A stretch of 13,599 nucleotides of DNA from Treponema sp. (lineage in GTDB: Bacteria; Spirochaetota; Spirochaetia; Treponematales; UBA12059): NCBI GenBank assembly GCA_012517645.1, contig JAAYUR010000285.1:1-13599 (forward strand), read 5' to 3'. Numbering within the stretch: the first letter of the stretch is position 1; each line of letters starts with the position of its first letter. Of this stretch, positions 5,321 through 13,359 are shown piece by piece. Below the pieces are notes generated by a model. It saw nothing but the letters and a program-made list of their open reading frames with translations. It ran no database searches and was not told where the DNA came from. Position numbers and translations under genes: made by a program.

Positions 5321-5349
5321 TTGCCCTCTCTGTTTTCCTGCCCCATACT
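5321..5349 (+). promoter_or_regulatory. Candidate promoter of a leaderless mRNA for the phosphatase/ADP-ribosylglycohydrolase gene
   Basis: TTGCCC (5321-5326), 17-bp spacer, CATACT (5344-5349): four of six matches at each box with ideal spacing. The start would fall at or next to A5357 of the ATG. There is no Shine-Dalgarno-like sequence upstream of that ATG, which fits a leaderless transcript. Confidence 0.45.
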
Positions 5350-5356
5350 TCTCGGC

Positions 5357-7024
5357 ATGGAACGCACCAGCATCACGGATCCCCTGCAGATTGGCGCTGC
5401 CGCGGCCCCGGGCGGCGGACGTATCGGCATGACGATCTGCCCCGGCAAGAAGCAGCCCGACGCGGCCTCCGGGTCCTGGAACCGGGACCTCGACATCGAC
5501 CTGGACGCGATCCGGGCCTGGGGCGCAGAAGCCTTGGTCAGCCTCATCGAGCCCAAAGAGTACCAGTCGCTTGGCGTCGAGGCCCTGCCGGAACGGGCGA
5601 AGGCTCGCATGGCTCACTTCTCCCTGCCCATACCGGACTATGGCCTTCCGGGTCCCGAATGGGAGACTCAATGGGAACAAGCCGGGCCCCTCCTCCGCTC
5701 CATCCTGCGCCGGGGCGGCAGCGTGTGCGTCCACTGCAAAGGCGGGCTCGGCAGGTCCGGGACGATCGCCGCGCGGCTCCTCGTGGAACTGGGCGTGTCG
5801 CCCGTGGAAGCGGTCCGGAGAGTGCGGGCCGCCCGGAAAGGGGCCATAGAAACGCGGGAACAGGAGCGGTATGTCTATTCCTTCAAGCGCCTTGCGGACC
5901 GGGCGGAGCGGTTCCGGGGCTGCCTCCTGGGCGGGGCCGTGGGGGACGCCCTCGGGGCACCCGTGGAGTTCACGGACCGGCCCGCGATCCTGGCCCGGTT
6001 CGGCCCCGGAGGTATCCGGGACTACGTGCCCGCGTACGGGAAGATCGGCGCGATCACCGACGACACCCAGATGACCCTGTTCACCGCGGAGGGCATGATC
6101 CGTGCCCACGTGCGGGGCTGCCTGCGCGGCCTTTCCACCTATGAAGGGGTGACACAACACGCCTATCTTCGTTGGCTCGCCACCCAGGGTTATTCTTTGG
6201 ATGAGACCAAGTTTGGGATGGACGGCTGGCTCATCGGGCATAGGGAACTCTTCAGCCGGCGCGCCCCGGGCAACACTTGCATCTCCTCCCTTGCTTCCTG
6301 TGCGAAAGACACACGGCAATTGAACGCACGTAACGACTCCAAGGGCTGCGGCGCCGTGATGCGGATGGCCCCCGTCGGGCTCTACGCGGCGGCCGTTCAT
6401 TTCTCAGAACTGAAATCAGACTCGAGAGTATTCGAGATAGGCAACTCCCTGGCGGCCATCACGCACGGCCACCCTTCCGGACAGTATCCGGCGGGCGCCC
6501 TCGCCGTGATTATTCGCCGGCTTGTCGAGGGGGAAGATCTCCCGACAGCCCTGGACGCCGCGGAACATGTCGTGACGAAAGTCCCGAGGCACGAGGAAAC
6601 CCTGGCCGCGATCCGCCAGGCCCGCCGCCTGGCCGCGGGGACGGAATCTGCCGACTCCTGCATCCGCCGACTGGGTGAAGGCTGGACCGCGGAGGAGGCC
6701 CTGGCCATCGCCGTGTTCTGCTCCCTTCGGGCCTCGTCCTTCGAGGAAGGCGTATGCATGGCGGTGAACATCACCGGGGACTCCGACTCCACCGGCGCCG
6801 TCACGGGCAACATCCTGGGAGCGATGTTGGGAGCCGGTTCGATCCCCGACCGGTGGCGGGAGCCCCTCGAACTCCGCGAGGTGATCGAAGCGATGGCGGA
6901 GGACCTGTTCGGGATCGGGGACTGGCTTCTTTCCGACTCGTCCTTCCCTCGCCCCGAGGACGACTACTCCTCGATCCGGGAAGAAGCCGAACGATATATC
7001 CACCGTCGGTATCCGGGCTGGTAA
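5357..7024 (+). CDS. Tyrosine/dual-specificity phosphatase fused to ADP-ribosylglycohydrolase
   Basis: 555 residues. ATG 5357 is the first plausible start; the frame is open upstream but overlaps the 5085 gene and has no conserved sequence. Residues about 20-180 form a cysteine-based phosphatase of the DSP/CDKN3-like type: a PIPDYG general-acid loop (91-96, Asp94) and the P-loop HCKGGLGRS (126-134, Cys127 and Arg133). Residues 186-520 form an ADP-ribosylglycohydrolase (DraG/ARH family): FRGCLLGGAVGDALGAPVEF at the start, the metal-binding TDDTQ (234-238), NDSKGCGAVMRMAP (326-339), THGHPSGQ and NITGDSDSTG (471-480, second metal site). By family it would remove phosphate and ADP-ribose, probably from proteins, although some ARH enzymes act on ADP-ribosylated nucleic acid or small molecules. 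Both active sites look intact. No signal peptide: cytoplasmic. Confidence 0.93.
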   Translation: MERTSITDPLQIGAAAAPGGGRIGMTICPGKKQPDAASGSWNRDLDIDLDAIRAWGAEALVSLIEPKEYQSLGVEALPERAKARMAHFSLPIPDYGLPGPEWETQWEQAGPLLRSILRRGGSVCVHCKGGLGRSGTIAARLLVELGVSPVEAVRRVRAARKGAIETREQERYVYSFKRLADRAERFRGCLLGGAVGDALGAPVEFTDRPAILARFGPGGIRDYVPAYGKIGAITDDTQMTLFTAEGMIRAHVRGCLRGLSTYEGVTQHAYLRWLATQGYSLDETKFGMDGWLIGHRELFSRRAPGNTCISSLASCAKDTRQLNARNDSKGCGAVMRMAPVGLYAAAVHFSELKSDSRVFEIGNSLAAITHGHPSGQYPAGALAVIIRRLVEGEDLPTALDAAEHVVTKVPRHEETLAAIRQARRLAAGTESADSCIRRLGEGWTAEEALAIAVFCSLRASSFEEGVCMAVNITGDSDSTGAVTGNILGAMLGAGSIPDRWREPLELREVIEAMAEDLFGIGDWLLSDSSFPRPEDDYSSIREEAERYIHRRYPGW

Positions 7025-7093
7025 GCGGGAGTGACGGAAAGGCGTCGTTGGCGGGCGGGGCCGGATCCCCTGTTCGCTCCGTCGACCGACCCG

Positions 7094-7123
7094 TTATCCC
7101 CAGCGCGAAAGGTGTGATAGAAT
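7094..7123 (+). promoter_or_regulatory. Candidate promoter upstream of the PHP membrane protein
   Basis: TAGAAT (7118-7123) is a four-to-five-of-six -10 match. TTATCC (7094-7099) is a weak -35 at 18-bp spacing. The start would be at about 7130-7132, again at the ATG, and no Shine-Dalgarno precedes 7132. This would be a second leaderless mRNA in the window. Confidence 0.35.
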
Positions 7124-7131
7124 ACGAGCTT

Positions 7132-9963
7132 ATGCATGACACGGGCCTTGCAAGGCTCTACACGCGGCTCGTCAACGCCCTGAGTTTCTCCTCGGAACTG
7201 TACAAACTCCGGAGGGAACTGAACGCCCGGATCGACGCGCCCGCCGCGATCGACCCGGGTCCCCGGTCCCACCCGTTGGGGGTATCCCGCTGGTTCAAGA
7301 AACGTCGGATCTCGATCGCGGAAGCCTACATCACGGTCGTGAACGACCTGGAGTCCAAGCATTCCCGGGCGAGGCTTCGGGCGCTCCGAATGCTGGTCGA
7401 GGTATCCTTCCACGCCAAGACCCTCGACCTTCCGCTCAACACGGCCCGGGTGCAGCTGGGGCTCATTAAAGAAGCCATCAAGCAAAAGGACGACCGGCGG
7501 CGCCAGCTCGAGCTCCTGCAGGACTTTTCGGTATCCAGCCACGGACAGCAGTCGGTGATCCGCAAGCTTCTAGACGAACTCAACGTCGTAGAGATCCCGG
7601 AGACCGACTCGCGCCTCAAGAACCTGGACGCGGGGTGGGATGACCATGTCCACGACACGGCGACCTCGGGCCGCAAGAACCCGACTCAGCTCTTGATCGA
7701 CGCCTTCATAAAGGGGATCTCCGAGCTGACCATCGCCTACGGGTCGATCGATTCCATCGACCTTATGAAGGAGGCCCTGGACGCGGGCAGGATCCTGGGC
7801 ATCCGGGTCAAACCGGCTTTGGAGTTCAGCATCCTGGTCCACGAACACCGCTTCCATTTCCTTGCCGCCCTGCCCCGCTTCAAGAACGGCAGGGACGCGG
7901 CCCGATGGTTCAAGCAGCGATCCCGGGATTTCCGGGACATCCTGGACGGCCTTCGGAAAAACCAGGAAAACCGTGTCGAGGCGGTCCGGGCCCTTCTCAG
8001 GCACTTCAACGCGTCCGGACTCGAGGAACTCAACGCGGGCTGGCCGGAAAACGATCTGTACGTCCTGCCCAAGCTGAAATTCGGCGACCTGACCGATTCG
8101 ATCCCGAAAACGAGTCTGAACCGCATGCACCTGGGAGAGTACCTGTATTCCCGCTACAAGCCCATCCTCTTCAATCGAGTGATGCTCACGAAGATGCACA
8201 GGGAGAAGGCCCGGATAGGCTTGCGCAGGAAGCTCCTCTCGGACTGGGAGTTCCGGATCGTGGACGATCGGTACGCCCGGATCCGGGAAGAATACAGGAA
8301 GCTCAACCCCGAGAGTCTTCGGAAGCAATATTTCACGAATCCCGAGATCGGCGACTACCAGACGATATTCACCGATCTCAGGAAAATACATTCCATCCTG
8401 TCCGAAGCCGGATGCACTCTCCGGATCCTGCATCCCCTGGAGCACGGATACGACGCCGCCCGGAGGCTCCTGGAATCGTGCCGCGGGATCATCGACGAGG
8501 TCGAGATCTTCAACATGCAGGATTCCCTGAACCGCGACCCGGAAGAGAATTTGAGGCTGGCCCGGCTGGTCAATGAGCTCAACGTCCGGAGCGCGGCCGC
8601 GGGGAAGGCCCCGTTCGTCCCGGTCTGCGGCAGCGATTCCACGGGCCGGACTCCTACGGTGCCCGGCATGGGCTTCATTCGCGAGGACCGGATCACGGGA
8701 TCTCGACGGAAGAGGTTCGCCAAGCGGCACATAGCCCTGCCGCCCCTGGTCTCGGCGATGATCCAGGCGCGCGGGCTTCCCGTATCCGAGTCGGAGGCGG
8801 CGGAGGCTCCCAGGATCCTGAGCCTCGGGAAGATGAGCGGCGGCCGGCTCAACCGGATCGGGGACGAGACTGACGCCGAGGCGTCCTTCATTCCCCCCGC
8901 ACGCGCCTGGCGCTACCTCAATCCCGGGCTCTTGAATCTGCTGCACACGACGATCGGCTTCCTGGTGGCCCAGCGCTTCGTAGGCGCCTTCTACGCCGGT
9001 CTGTGGCTCTTCATCACGGGGTTCCGGAACTCGATCGCCGACCTCGTGGCGAGCCGGGGAGCCCGGATGAGGGCGTGGAGCCTCAAGGGCGTCAATTTCG
9101 ACAACGTGGCCCGGTCCCTGTTCTGGACCGGGTTCTCCGTGCCCATCATGGCCTTCGTAAAATCGAGGTTCGACGCCCTCTGGCCCTTCGCGGCGGAGGG
9201 CCTTTTGTTTGACGCGGCGAAATTCTTCTTCATCGCCTTCGCCAACGGCCTGTACCTGGCGGCCCACAACACCCTGCGGGGGTTCGACCGGAAGGTGGTC
9301 CGGGCGAACTTCTTCCGAAGCGTGCTGGCCTGGCCTCTGGCGACGGCCTTCGTCCCCCTCGGAGCCGCGCTGGGCATCCCGAGCATCGTGCACTCGAAGA
9401 TCTGGTCCGACGTCGTGGCGGGATTCATCGAGGGCGGAAGCAAGTACCTGAAGACCCTCGGGCTCCGCCAACGGGACATCCGGGAGATCCTGCCCCGCTT
9501 GATCGAGGGCGACCGGGAGGAGCGCTTCACGGCTCTGCTCGACCTTCTGTTCCTGTACCGTCAGGAACCCCGAACGGAGACTTCCCTGAAGGCGCTCCTC
9601 GTATCCGAGAGAACTGCGGGAGCCGCTTCCGGGTACGAGGCGGAACGGGCCGAGATCACCTTCGACGAGTTCCGGGCCGCGGTCATGGACGAGGACTCGG
9701 ACGACGAGCTGGCCGCCTTCATCCTGTCGACGTACCAACCGGAAATGGCCGCGGACCTCGTGAGCCTGGTATCGTCCACCCTGCCCGCCTTCCGGGACTG
9801 GGTCTCCTCCCACGCGCGCCTTTCCGGAAGCCGACGCCGGCCAAGGCGATCGAAGCCCCGGCCGCCGTCCGAGCGGCCCAACCGTTGGAGTAAGGAGGCG
9901 GAATCATGGCGACGACAACGAAGGCCGAGGACCCGAACCGGGAGTGGCTGGCGCTCCACCTGA
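7132..9963 (+). CDS. Large PHP-superfamily membrane protein with an apparent frameshift near its end
   Basis: 943 residues as read from ATG 7132 (GTG 7114 is an alternative). A divergent PHP phosphoesterase core is split by a long insert: DDHVHDTATSG (171-180, with the H-x-H metal pair), LTIAYGSID (199-207, where typical members have TDH), an ALEFS strand with Glu231 and His242 downstream, then a charged helical insert of about 180 residues, HPLEHGYD, DEVEIFN and CGSDSTG (where typical members have SDAH). Several metal ligands are thus replaced, so activity is uncertain. From about residue 600, hydrophobic segments (about 603-635, 661-677, 689-712, 729-753) anchor it in the membrane, followed by a cytoplasmic acidic region. 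The final residues as read are Arg-rich and overlap the next gene by 58 bp; another frame from about 9816 gives a much more natural end at TAA 9891-9893, suggesting a one-base error or mutation. Function unknown. Confidence 0.82.
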   Translation: MHDTGLARLYTRLVNALSFSSELYKLRRELNARIDAPAAIDPGPRSHPLGVSRWFKKRRISIAEAYITVVNDLESKHSRARLRALRMLVEVSFHAKTLDLPLNTARVQLGLIKEAIKQKDDRRRQLELLQDFSVSSHGQQSVIRKLLDELNVVEIPETDSRLKNLDAGWDDHVHDTATSGRKNPTQLLIDAFIKGISELTIAYGSIDSIDLMKEALDAGRILGIRVKPALEFSILVHEHRFHFLAALPRFKNGRDAARWFKQRSRDFRDILDGLRKNQENRVEAVRALLRHFNASGLEELNAGWPENDLYVLPKLKFGDLTDSIPKTSLNRMHLGEYLYSRYKPILFNRVMLTKMHREKARIGLRRKLLSDWEFRIVDDRYARIREEYRKLNPESLRKQYFTNPEIGDYQTIFTDLRKIHSILSEAGCTLRILHPLEHGYDAARRLLESCRGIIDEVEIFNMQDSLNRDPEENLRLARLVNELNVRSAAAGKAPFVPVCGSDSTGRTPTVPGMGFIREDRITGSRRKRFAKRHIALPPLVSAMIQARGLPVSESEAAEAPRILSLGKMSGGRLNRIGDETDAEASFIPPARAWRYLNPGLLNLLHTTIGFLVAQRFVGAFYAGLWLFITGFRNSIADLVASRGARMRAWSLKGVNFDNVARSLFWTGFSVPIMAFVKSRFDALWPFAAEGLLFDAAKFFFIAFANGLYLAAHNTLRGFDRKVVRANFFRSVLAWPLATAFVPLGAALGIPSIVHSKIWSDVVAGFIEGGSKYLKTLGLRQRDIREILPRLIEGDREERFTALLDLLFLYRQEPRTETSLKALLVSERTAGAASGYEAERAEITFDEFRAAVMDEDSDDELAAFILSTYQPEMAADLVSLVSSTLPAFRDWVSSHARLSGSRRRPRRSKPRPPSERPNRWSKEAESWRRQRRPRTRTGSGWRST

Positions 9964-10403
9964 CGGGCATGTCCGCCCACATCCCCTTCGAGCGGGCCGT
10001 GAAGGATTTCCCCGTGGAGCTCGCGGGCAAGCGGATACCCGGCCTGGATCACACTGCCTGGGGCCTTCTGTGGCACCTGGCGGTCTGCCAGGAGGACATC
10101 CTCCTCTACGCCCTGAACGAGGGGCACGTGAGCCCGCCCTACCCCTCGGGACTCTGGCCCAAGGAGGACGGCCCCGCGGAGGCGGCGGATTGGGACCGGA
10201 TGGCGCAGAAGTTCAACCGGGACCTCGCGGCCGTCGTCCGGATGGTCCGGGATCCCGGCCGGGACCTCTACGCCCCGGTCCGGCCCGGCATCGACGAGAC
10301 CCTCCTCCAGATGGCGGGCCTCGTGATCGACCACAACTCCTACCACATCGGCCAGTTCGTGGACCTGCGTATGCTCCTGGGCGTCCCGGTCAAGGACTGG
10401 TGA
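9906..10403 (+). CDS. DinB-fold (DinB_2-like) metal-binding protein
   Basis: 165 residues with an excellent ribosome binding site, TAAGGAGG (9891-9898). The four-helix DinB/YfiT pattern is clear: LLWHLAVCQED (His57), then VIDHNSYHIGQFVDLR (His143 and His147), the three-histidine metal site. By family, such proteins bind a divalent metal and some are thiol-dependent transferases or hydrolases, but most have unknown substrates. There is no membrane segment. It starts immediately after the PHP gene and its stop overlaps a possible GTG start of the SfsA-like gene, so the three are probably co-transcribed. Family confident, role unknown. Confidence 0.9.
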   Translation: MATTTKAEDPNREWLALHLTGMSAHIPFERAVKDFPVELAGKRIPGLDHTAWGLLWHLAVCQEDILLYALNEGHVSPPYPSGLWPKEDGPAEAADWDRMAQKFNRDLAAVVRMVRDPGRDLYAPVRPGIDETLLQMAGLVIDHNSYHIGQFVDLRMLLGVPVKDW

Positions 10404-10503
10404 GGCTCCGGAGGCGCCCAGGATCCGCCCCGAGCGCCGGATCGGCGGCTCCCGGTTCGATTTTTATTTCGAGGATCCCTCCGGCCGCCGCCACCTGGCG
10501 GAG

Positions 10504-11259
10504 GTGAAGTCCTGCTCCCTGGTGGAGCGGGGGGTCGCGATATTCCCGGACGCCCCGAGCTCCCGGGCCTTCCGGCACCTGGAGGAACTCGCCGCGCTCT
10601 CCCGGGAAGGCTGGACCTGCCACGTCCTCTTCCTGATCCAGCACGGGAATCCTAGGGTCTTCGTCCCGAACCTCCACACGGATCCCTCCTTCGCCGCGGC
10701 CCTGGGGTGGCTGGCGCCGGCCCTGGACCTCCGGGCGGTGTCCCTGGAGACCGCCGAGGACGGCCGGGTCCGGATCGTCTCCGACAGGGTACCCATCGAC
10801 CTGGGGCACACGGACCTGGCCGCGTCGGACCGGGGGAGCTACATGGTCGTCCTGGAGCTCCCGGAGCCCGTGGAGATCGAGACCGGAAGCCTGGGCCGGA
10901 TCGCATTTCCGGCGGGCTGGTACGTCTACGCCGGTTCCGCCCGGAAAGGGCTTTCGGCCCGGATCGCCCGGCATCTGCTTAGATCGGGCAAACGCCTCCG
11001 GTGGCACATCGATTACCTGGCCCGGCAGGCCCGGTCCGCCCGGGGCCTGGCCGTGGCGTCCTGGGACAACCTGGAATGCGAGCTGGCCGCTTCCCTGGAG
11101 CGTCTGGGCGGCCGGGGGGTCCCGGGCTTCGGATCCTCGGACTGCGGTTGCCCGAGCCACCTGTTCGGGTTCGAGGTCGATCCCCGAAAGGACCGGGGAT
11201 TCCTGGACCTCCTCTTCTACTACCGACATGAGCGGGCGCTGGAGAGGCGCGGGACATAG
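10504..11259 (+). CDS. SfsA C-terminal nuclease domain fused to DUF123 (GIY-YIG-like); N-terminus unresolved
   Basis: 251 residues from GTG 10504, the first usable start codon in this frame. Homology clearly begins earlier: the same frame read from about 10402 gives RPERRIGGSRFDFYFED and LAEVKSCSLV, the SfsA catalytic core. No ATG, GTG or TTG occurs between the in-frame stop at 10324 and 10504. A GTG at 10400 overlapping the DinB stop is one base out of frame, so a one-base deletion after it is likely. SfsA signatures follow (VAIFPDAPSSRAFRHLEEL, HVLFLIQ). From about residue 111 comes DUF123: GSYMVVLEL, GWYVYAGSA, RIARHL, RWHIDYL, NLECELA and PGFGSSDCGCPSHLF. SfsA proteins bind and cleave DNA or RNA; DUF123 is related to GIY-YIG nucleases. 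The usual SfsA N-terminal OB-like domain is absent. Confidence 0.8.
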   Translation: MKSCSLVERGVAIFPDAPSSRAFRHLEELAALSREGWTCHVLFLIQHGNPRVFVPNLHTDPSFAAALGWLAPALDLRAVSLETAEDGRVRIVSDRVPIDLGHTDLAASDRGSYMVVLELPEPVEIETGSLGRIAFPAGWYVYAGSARKGLSARIARHLLRSGKRLRWHIDYLARQARSARGLAVASWDNLECELAASLERLGGRGVPGFGSSDCGCPSHLFGFEVDPRKDRGFLDLLFYYRHERALERRGT

Positions 11260-11388
11260 TCAAAGCACCTGCGGGACCTACGACGCATAAACGGGATATC
11301 AAGTCCTCCGAGGGTATCCCCCGACAACCGTGGCTCTCCTCGTATCCGAATACCGGCCCTTGGCAACCCCGGGTAGGGTAAAAAAAGC

Positions 11389-11417
11389 TTGCAAACCTTG
11401 GAGAAATGATGCATCAT
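11389..11417 (+). promoter_or_regulatory. Candidate promoter and palindrome upstream of the transporter operon
   Basis: TTGCAA (11389-11394), 17-bp spacer, CATCAT (11412-11417). The -10 box overlaps the perfect 12-bp palindrome ATGATGCATCAT (11406-11417), which could be a repressor site. The following 40 bp are very AT-rich (TTTTTTAGAATCATAG, then TATTCTATTTTATCC), so an alternative -10 such as TATTCT is possible. The rest of the 207-bp gap after 11259 shows no gene. Confidence 0.4.
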
Positions 11418-11466
11418 CTTTTTTAGAATCATAGTTCTTATTCTATTTTATCCGTGGGAGGTCGAT

Positions 11467-12150
11467 ATGAACACATCCGTTCAGCGGGATCCTTCCATCT
11501 CGGCGATCCGATACGGAGCGTTCGGCGCGGCGATTGCCTCGTTGACGCTTGTCGGCATTGCCTTTGTCCCCCTGCCGGCCGGCCTGGAATACCCGGGGCT
11601 TCCTGTACTTGCTGGCATCCGGGCACTGTCCCCCGAAGATCTTAAAACATTCCTGAACGGGATCCGCGGCCTCTTCGCCCTGGACGGCGTCTTTTTACTG
11701 GGTTGGATCTCCGCATGGACAGGACTATATGAGTTGATCCGCAGCTCCGACCCCTCGCGGGCATACTTGGTTCTGCTCTTCGGCCTGGCCGGCGCTCTTA
11801 CGGATTTCGGGGAGAACGGAATCATCCTGGGAGCGTTGAACAGCCTGGTGTCCGGAGCCGCGGCTCCCGGATACTGGATCGTCCAATGGAAGGAGATCCA
11901 GCACCTGAGCTACTGGCTTCCATTCGCGGGGGCGATGCTCGCAGCCGGACCCCTTTGGGGCTACGGCCTAGGCGGACGGATCGCCTCCCTGGTCGGTTCG
12001 ATCTTGATCCCCGTCGCGGGGGCGGGGCTCTATTTCCCCGCCCTTTCCCTGGTCTCCAACCTCTGGTTCCTGATCTGGTTCGCCTGCCTGGCAGGTCTTC
12101 TATGGTTCTATTCGGGCAAGGGCTTGGGTTCCTATGCCCGGAAAGGATGA
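11467..12150 (+). CDS. Six-helix membrane protein of unknown function
   Basis: 227 residues, ATG 11467 after GGGAGG (11456-11461). Six hydrophobic segments are visible at about 14-34, 68-90, 98-124, 148-166, 171-190 and 196-215. A polar stretch inside the third (LTDFGENG) and aromatic-rich WIVQWKEIQHLSYW before the fourth may line a pore or site. I do not recognise the family. The next gene starts in or just after its stop codon (ATGA), so it is co-transcribed with the MFS permease and may assist it or act in the same uptake pathway. Base composition here is visibly less GC-rich than in the genes before 11260. Confidence 0.85.
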   Translation: MNTSVQRDPSISAIRYGAFGAAIASLTLVGIAFVPLPAGLEYPGLPVLAGIRALSPEDLKTFLNGIRGLFALDGVFLLGWISAWTGLYELIRSSDPSRAYLVLLFGLAGALTDFGENGIILGALNSLVSGAAAPGYWIVQWKEIQHLSYWLPFAGAMLAAGPLWGYGLGGRIASLVGSILIPVAGAGLYFPALSLVSNLWFLIWFACLAGLLWFYSGKGLGSYARKG

Positions 12151-12155
12151 CGATC

Positions 12156-13358
12156 ATGACAGATACCCGTAGCAGGACTATCCGCTTCGCCCTTTTCGGT
12201 TCGGTATATTTTGTCGAGGGCTCGGTCCTCACCTTCTTTACCACGTTCAACGTCCTGTACCTGCGATCCTATGATCTCCCCTATTCCCTGATCGGGATCA
12301 TCGGAGGCATAACCCTCTTGCCCTTCGTCCTGAAAATCTTCATCGGACTTCTCAGCGACAAGGTCAATCCGTTCGGATTAGGCTACAGAAAACCGTATAT
12401 CCTTACAGGACTCCTTCTTCAATCCGGGGCCTTCCTGCTTCTTCCGCTGATCAGACCGGATACGGCTTTCACCGCCTACCTGGCTTGCATGGTGGCGGCA
12501 TCCCTGGGCATGTCCACCTACGACACGACGACGGACGGCCTTTCCCTCGACAGCACGCCGCGGGAGGATCGGGGCATCGTCCAAGGTCTGATGGTAGGGG
12601 GCAGAGCCCTAGGTTCCGTTTTGACCGCCACGGTTATGGGGTATCTCTCGGCAGCGGGGCTCTGGTACGGGATCTTTCTCCTGATCGGAGGATTGGGCCT
12701 GCTAACCATGATCCCGGCCCTGCTCGCGGACGACCGACGCGACAAGGGGGAAGTCCAGCCGATCCCTCCGGATGCCCGAGGGGGATTCCGGAACCCCTCC
12801 TTTCTATTATTTCTATTCCTGGGAATTCTTTATCCTCTGGCCCTGTACAGCGCCCAGAGCATGGTCGGCGCATTTCTAAAAGAAGGAATCGGAGTATCCC
12901 TCGCGTTGGTTGGCATATATACCTCGATTTTCGGGATAGGAACCGTAGTGGGAGGCGTATCGGGAGGCCCCCTGCTGCGAAAAACCGGAGAACGAAACGG
13001 CCTTCTAATCGCCGTGGTCGTTACTTCCCTCGTCACCTTCGCCCTGGCCCTGGCCCCGTCCGCAGCGCTTCTTTGGGTCCTGGTTTTCCTCTTCGGCCTG
13101 GCCTTCGGGTATTACGAGACCGTCTACTTCGCCCTGGGAATGGAATATTCGGACCCCCGGATAGCGGCCTTTATGTTCGCCTTCATCATGGCGGTGGGAA
13201 ACATCGGGATCGGTTTAGGCCAGCCTTTGGCGGGAATGTTGGTGGAGAAGCTCGGATTCCGGGCGATGTTCGGAGCCTTCGGAGCGGTGCACCTTCTTGC
13301 ACTGCCCGTTGTTCTCCTGATTTTCCGAATCCGAAGTACCCTGGAACGGAAAGCCTAG
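12156..13358 (+). CDS. AmpG-like MFS permease
   Basis: 400 residues from ATG 12156, chosen because AAAGGA (12142-12147) is 8 bases away; ATG 12147, overlapping the preceding stop, would add three residues. It has about twelve hydrophobic segments and MFS features: GLLSDKVNPFG after the second helix, YDTTTDGLSLDSTPREDRG between helices four and five, and a second-half loop GGPLLRKTGERNG. The D-x-x-x-D-(G/A)-L pattern followed by helix-breaking GRALGSVL resembles AmpG and related acetyl-CoA/muropeptide transporters. AmpG imports anhydro-muropeptides into the cytoplasm. The enolase-superfamily gene that follows fits peptide recycling. MFS is certain; the muropeptide substrate is inferred from weak sequence resemblance and context. 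Confidence 0.88.
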   Translation: MTDTRSRTIRFALFGSVYFVEGSVLTFFTTFNVLYLRSYDLPYSLIGIIGGITLLPFVLKIFIGLLSDKVNPFGLGYRKPYILTGLLLQSGAFLLLPLIRPDTAFTAYLACMVAASLGMSTYDTTTDGLSLDSTPREDRGIVQGLMVGGRALGSVLTATVMGYLSAAGLWYGIFLLIGGLGLLTMIPALLADDRRDKGEVQPIPPDARGGFRNPSFLLFLFLGILYPLALYSAQSMVGAFLKEGIGVSLALVGIYTSIFGIGTVVGGVSGGPLLRKTGERNGLLIAVVVTSLVTFALALAPSAALLWVLVFLFGLAFGYYETVYFALGMEYSDPRIAAFMFAFIMAVGNIGIGLGQPLAGMLVEKLGFRAMFGAFGAVHLLALPVVLLIFRIRSTLERKA

Positions 13359-13359
13359 C

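Noticed and set aside
5057..5356. Upstream extension of the phosphatase/ADP-ribosylglycohydrolase protein
   Set aside because: It would overlap the well-supported 5085 gene and a terminator, and shows no conserved domain sequence.
5003..6400. Open frame of 465 codons on the minus strand
   Set aside because: It lies opposite the phosphatase/ADP-ribosylglycohydrolase gene, whose motifs are unambiguous; low-complexity translation.
6754..7131. Upstream extension of the PHP protein into the preceding gene
   Set aside because: It overlaps conserved ADP-ribosylglycohydrolase sequence in another frame; ATG 7132 is the sensible start.
7570..9813. Long open frame of 747 codons on the minus strand
   Set aside because: It mirrors the GC-rich codons of the PHP gene; its translation is Gly/Pro/Arg/Glu-rich with no recognisable domain.
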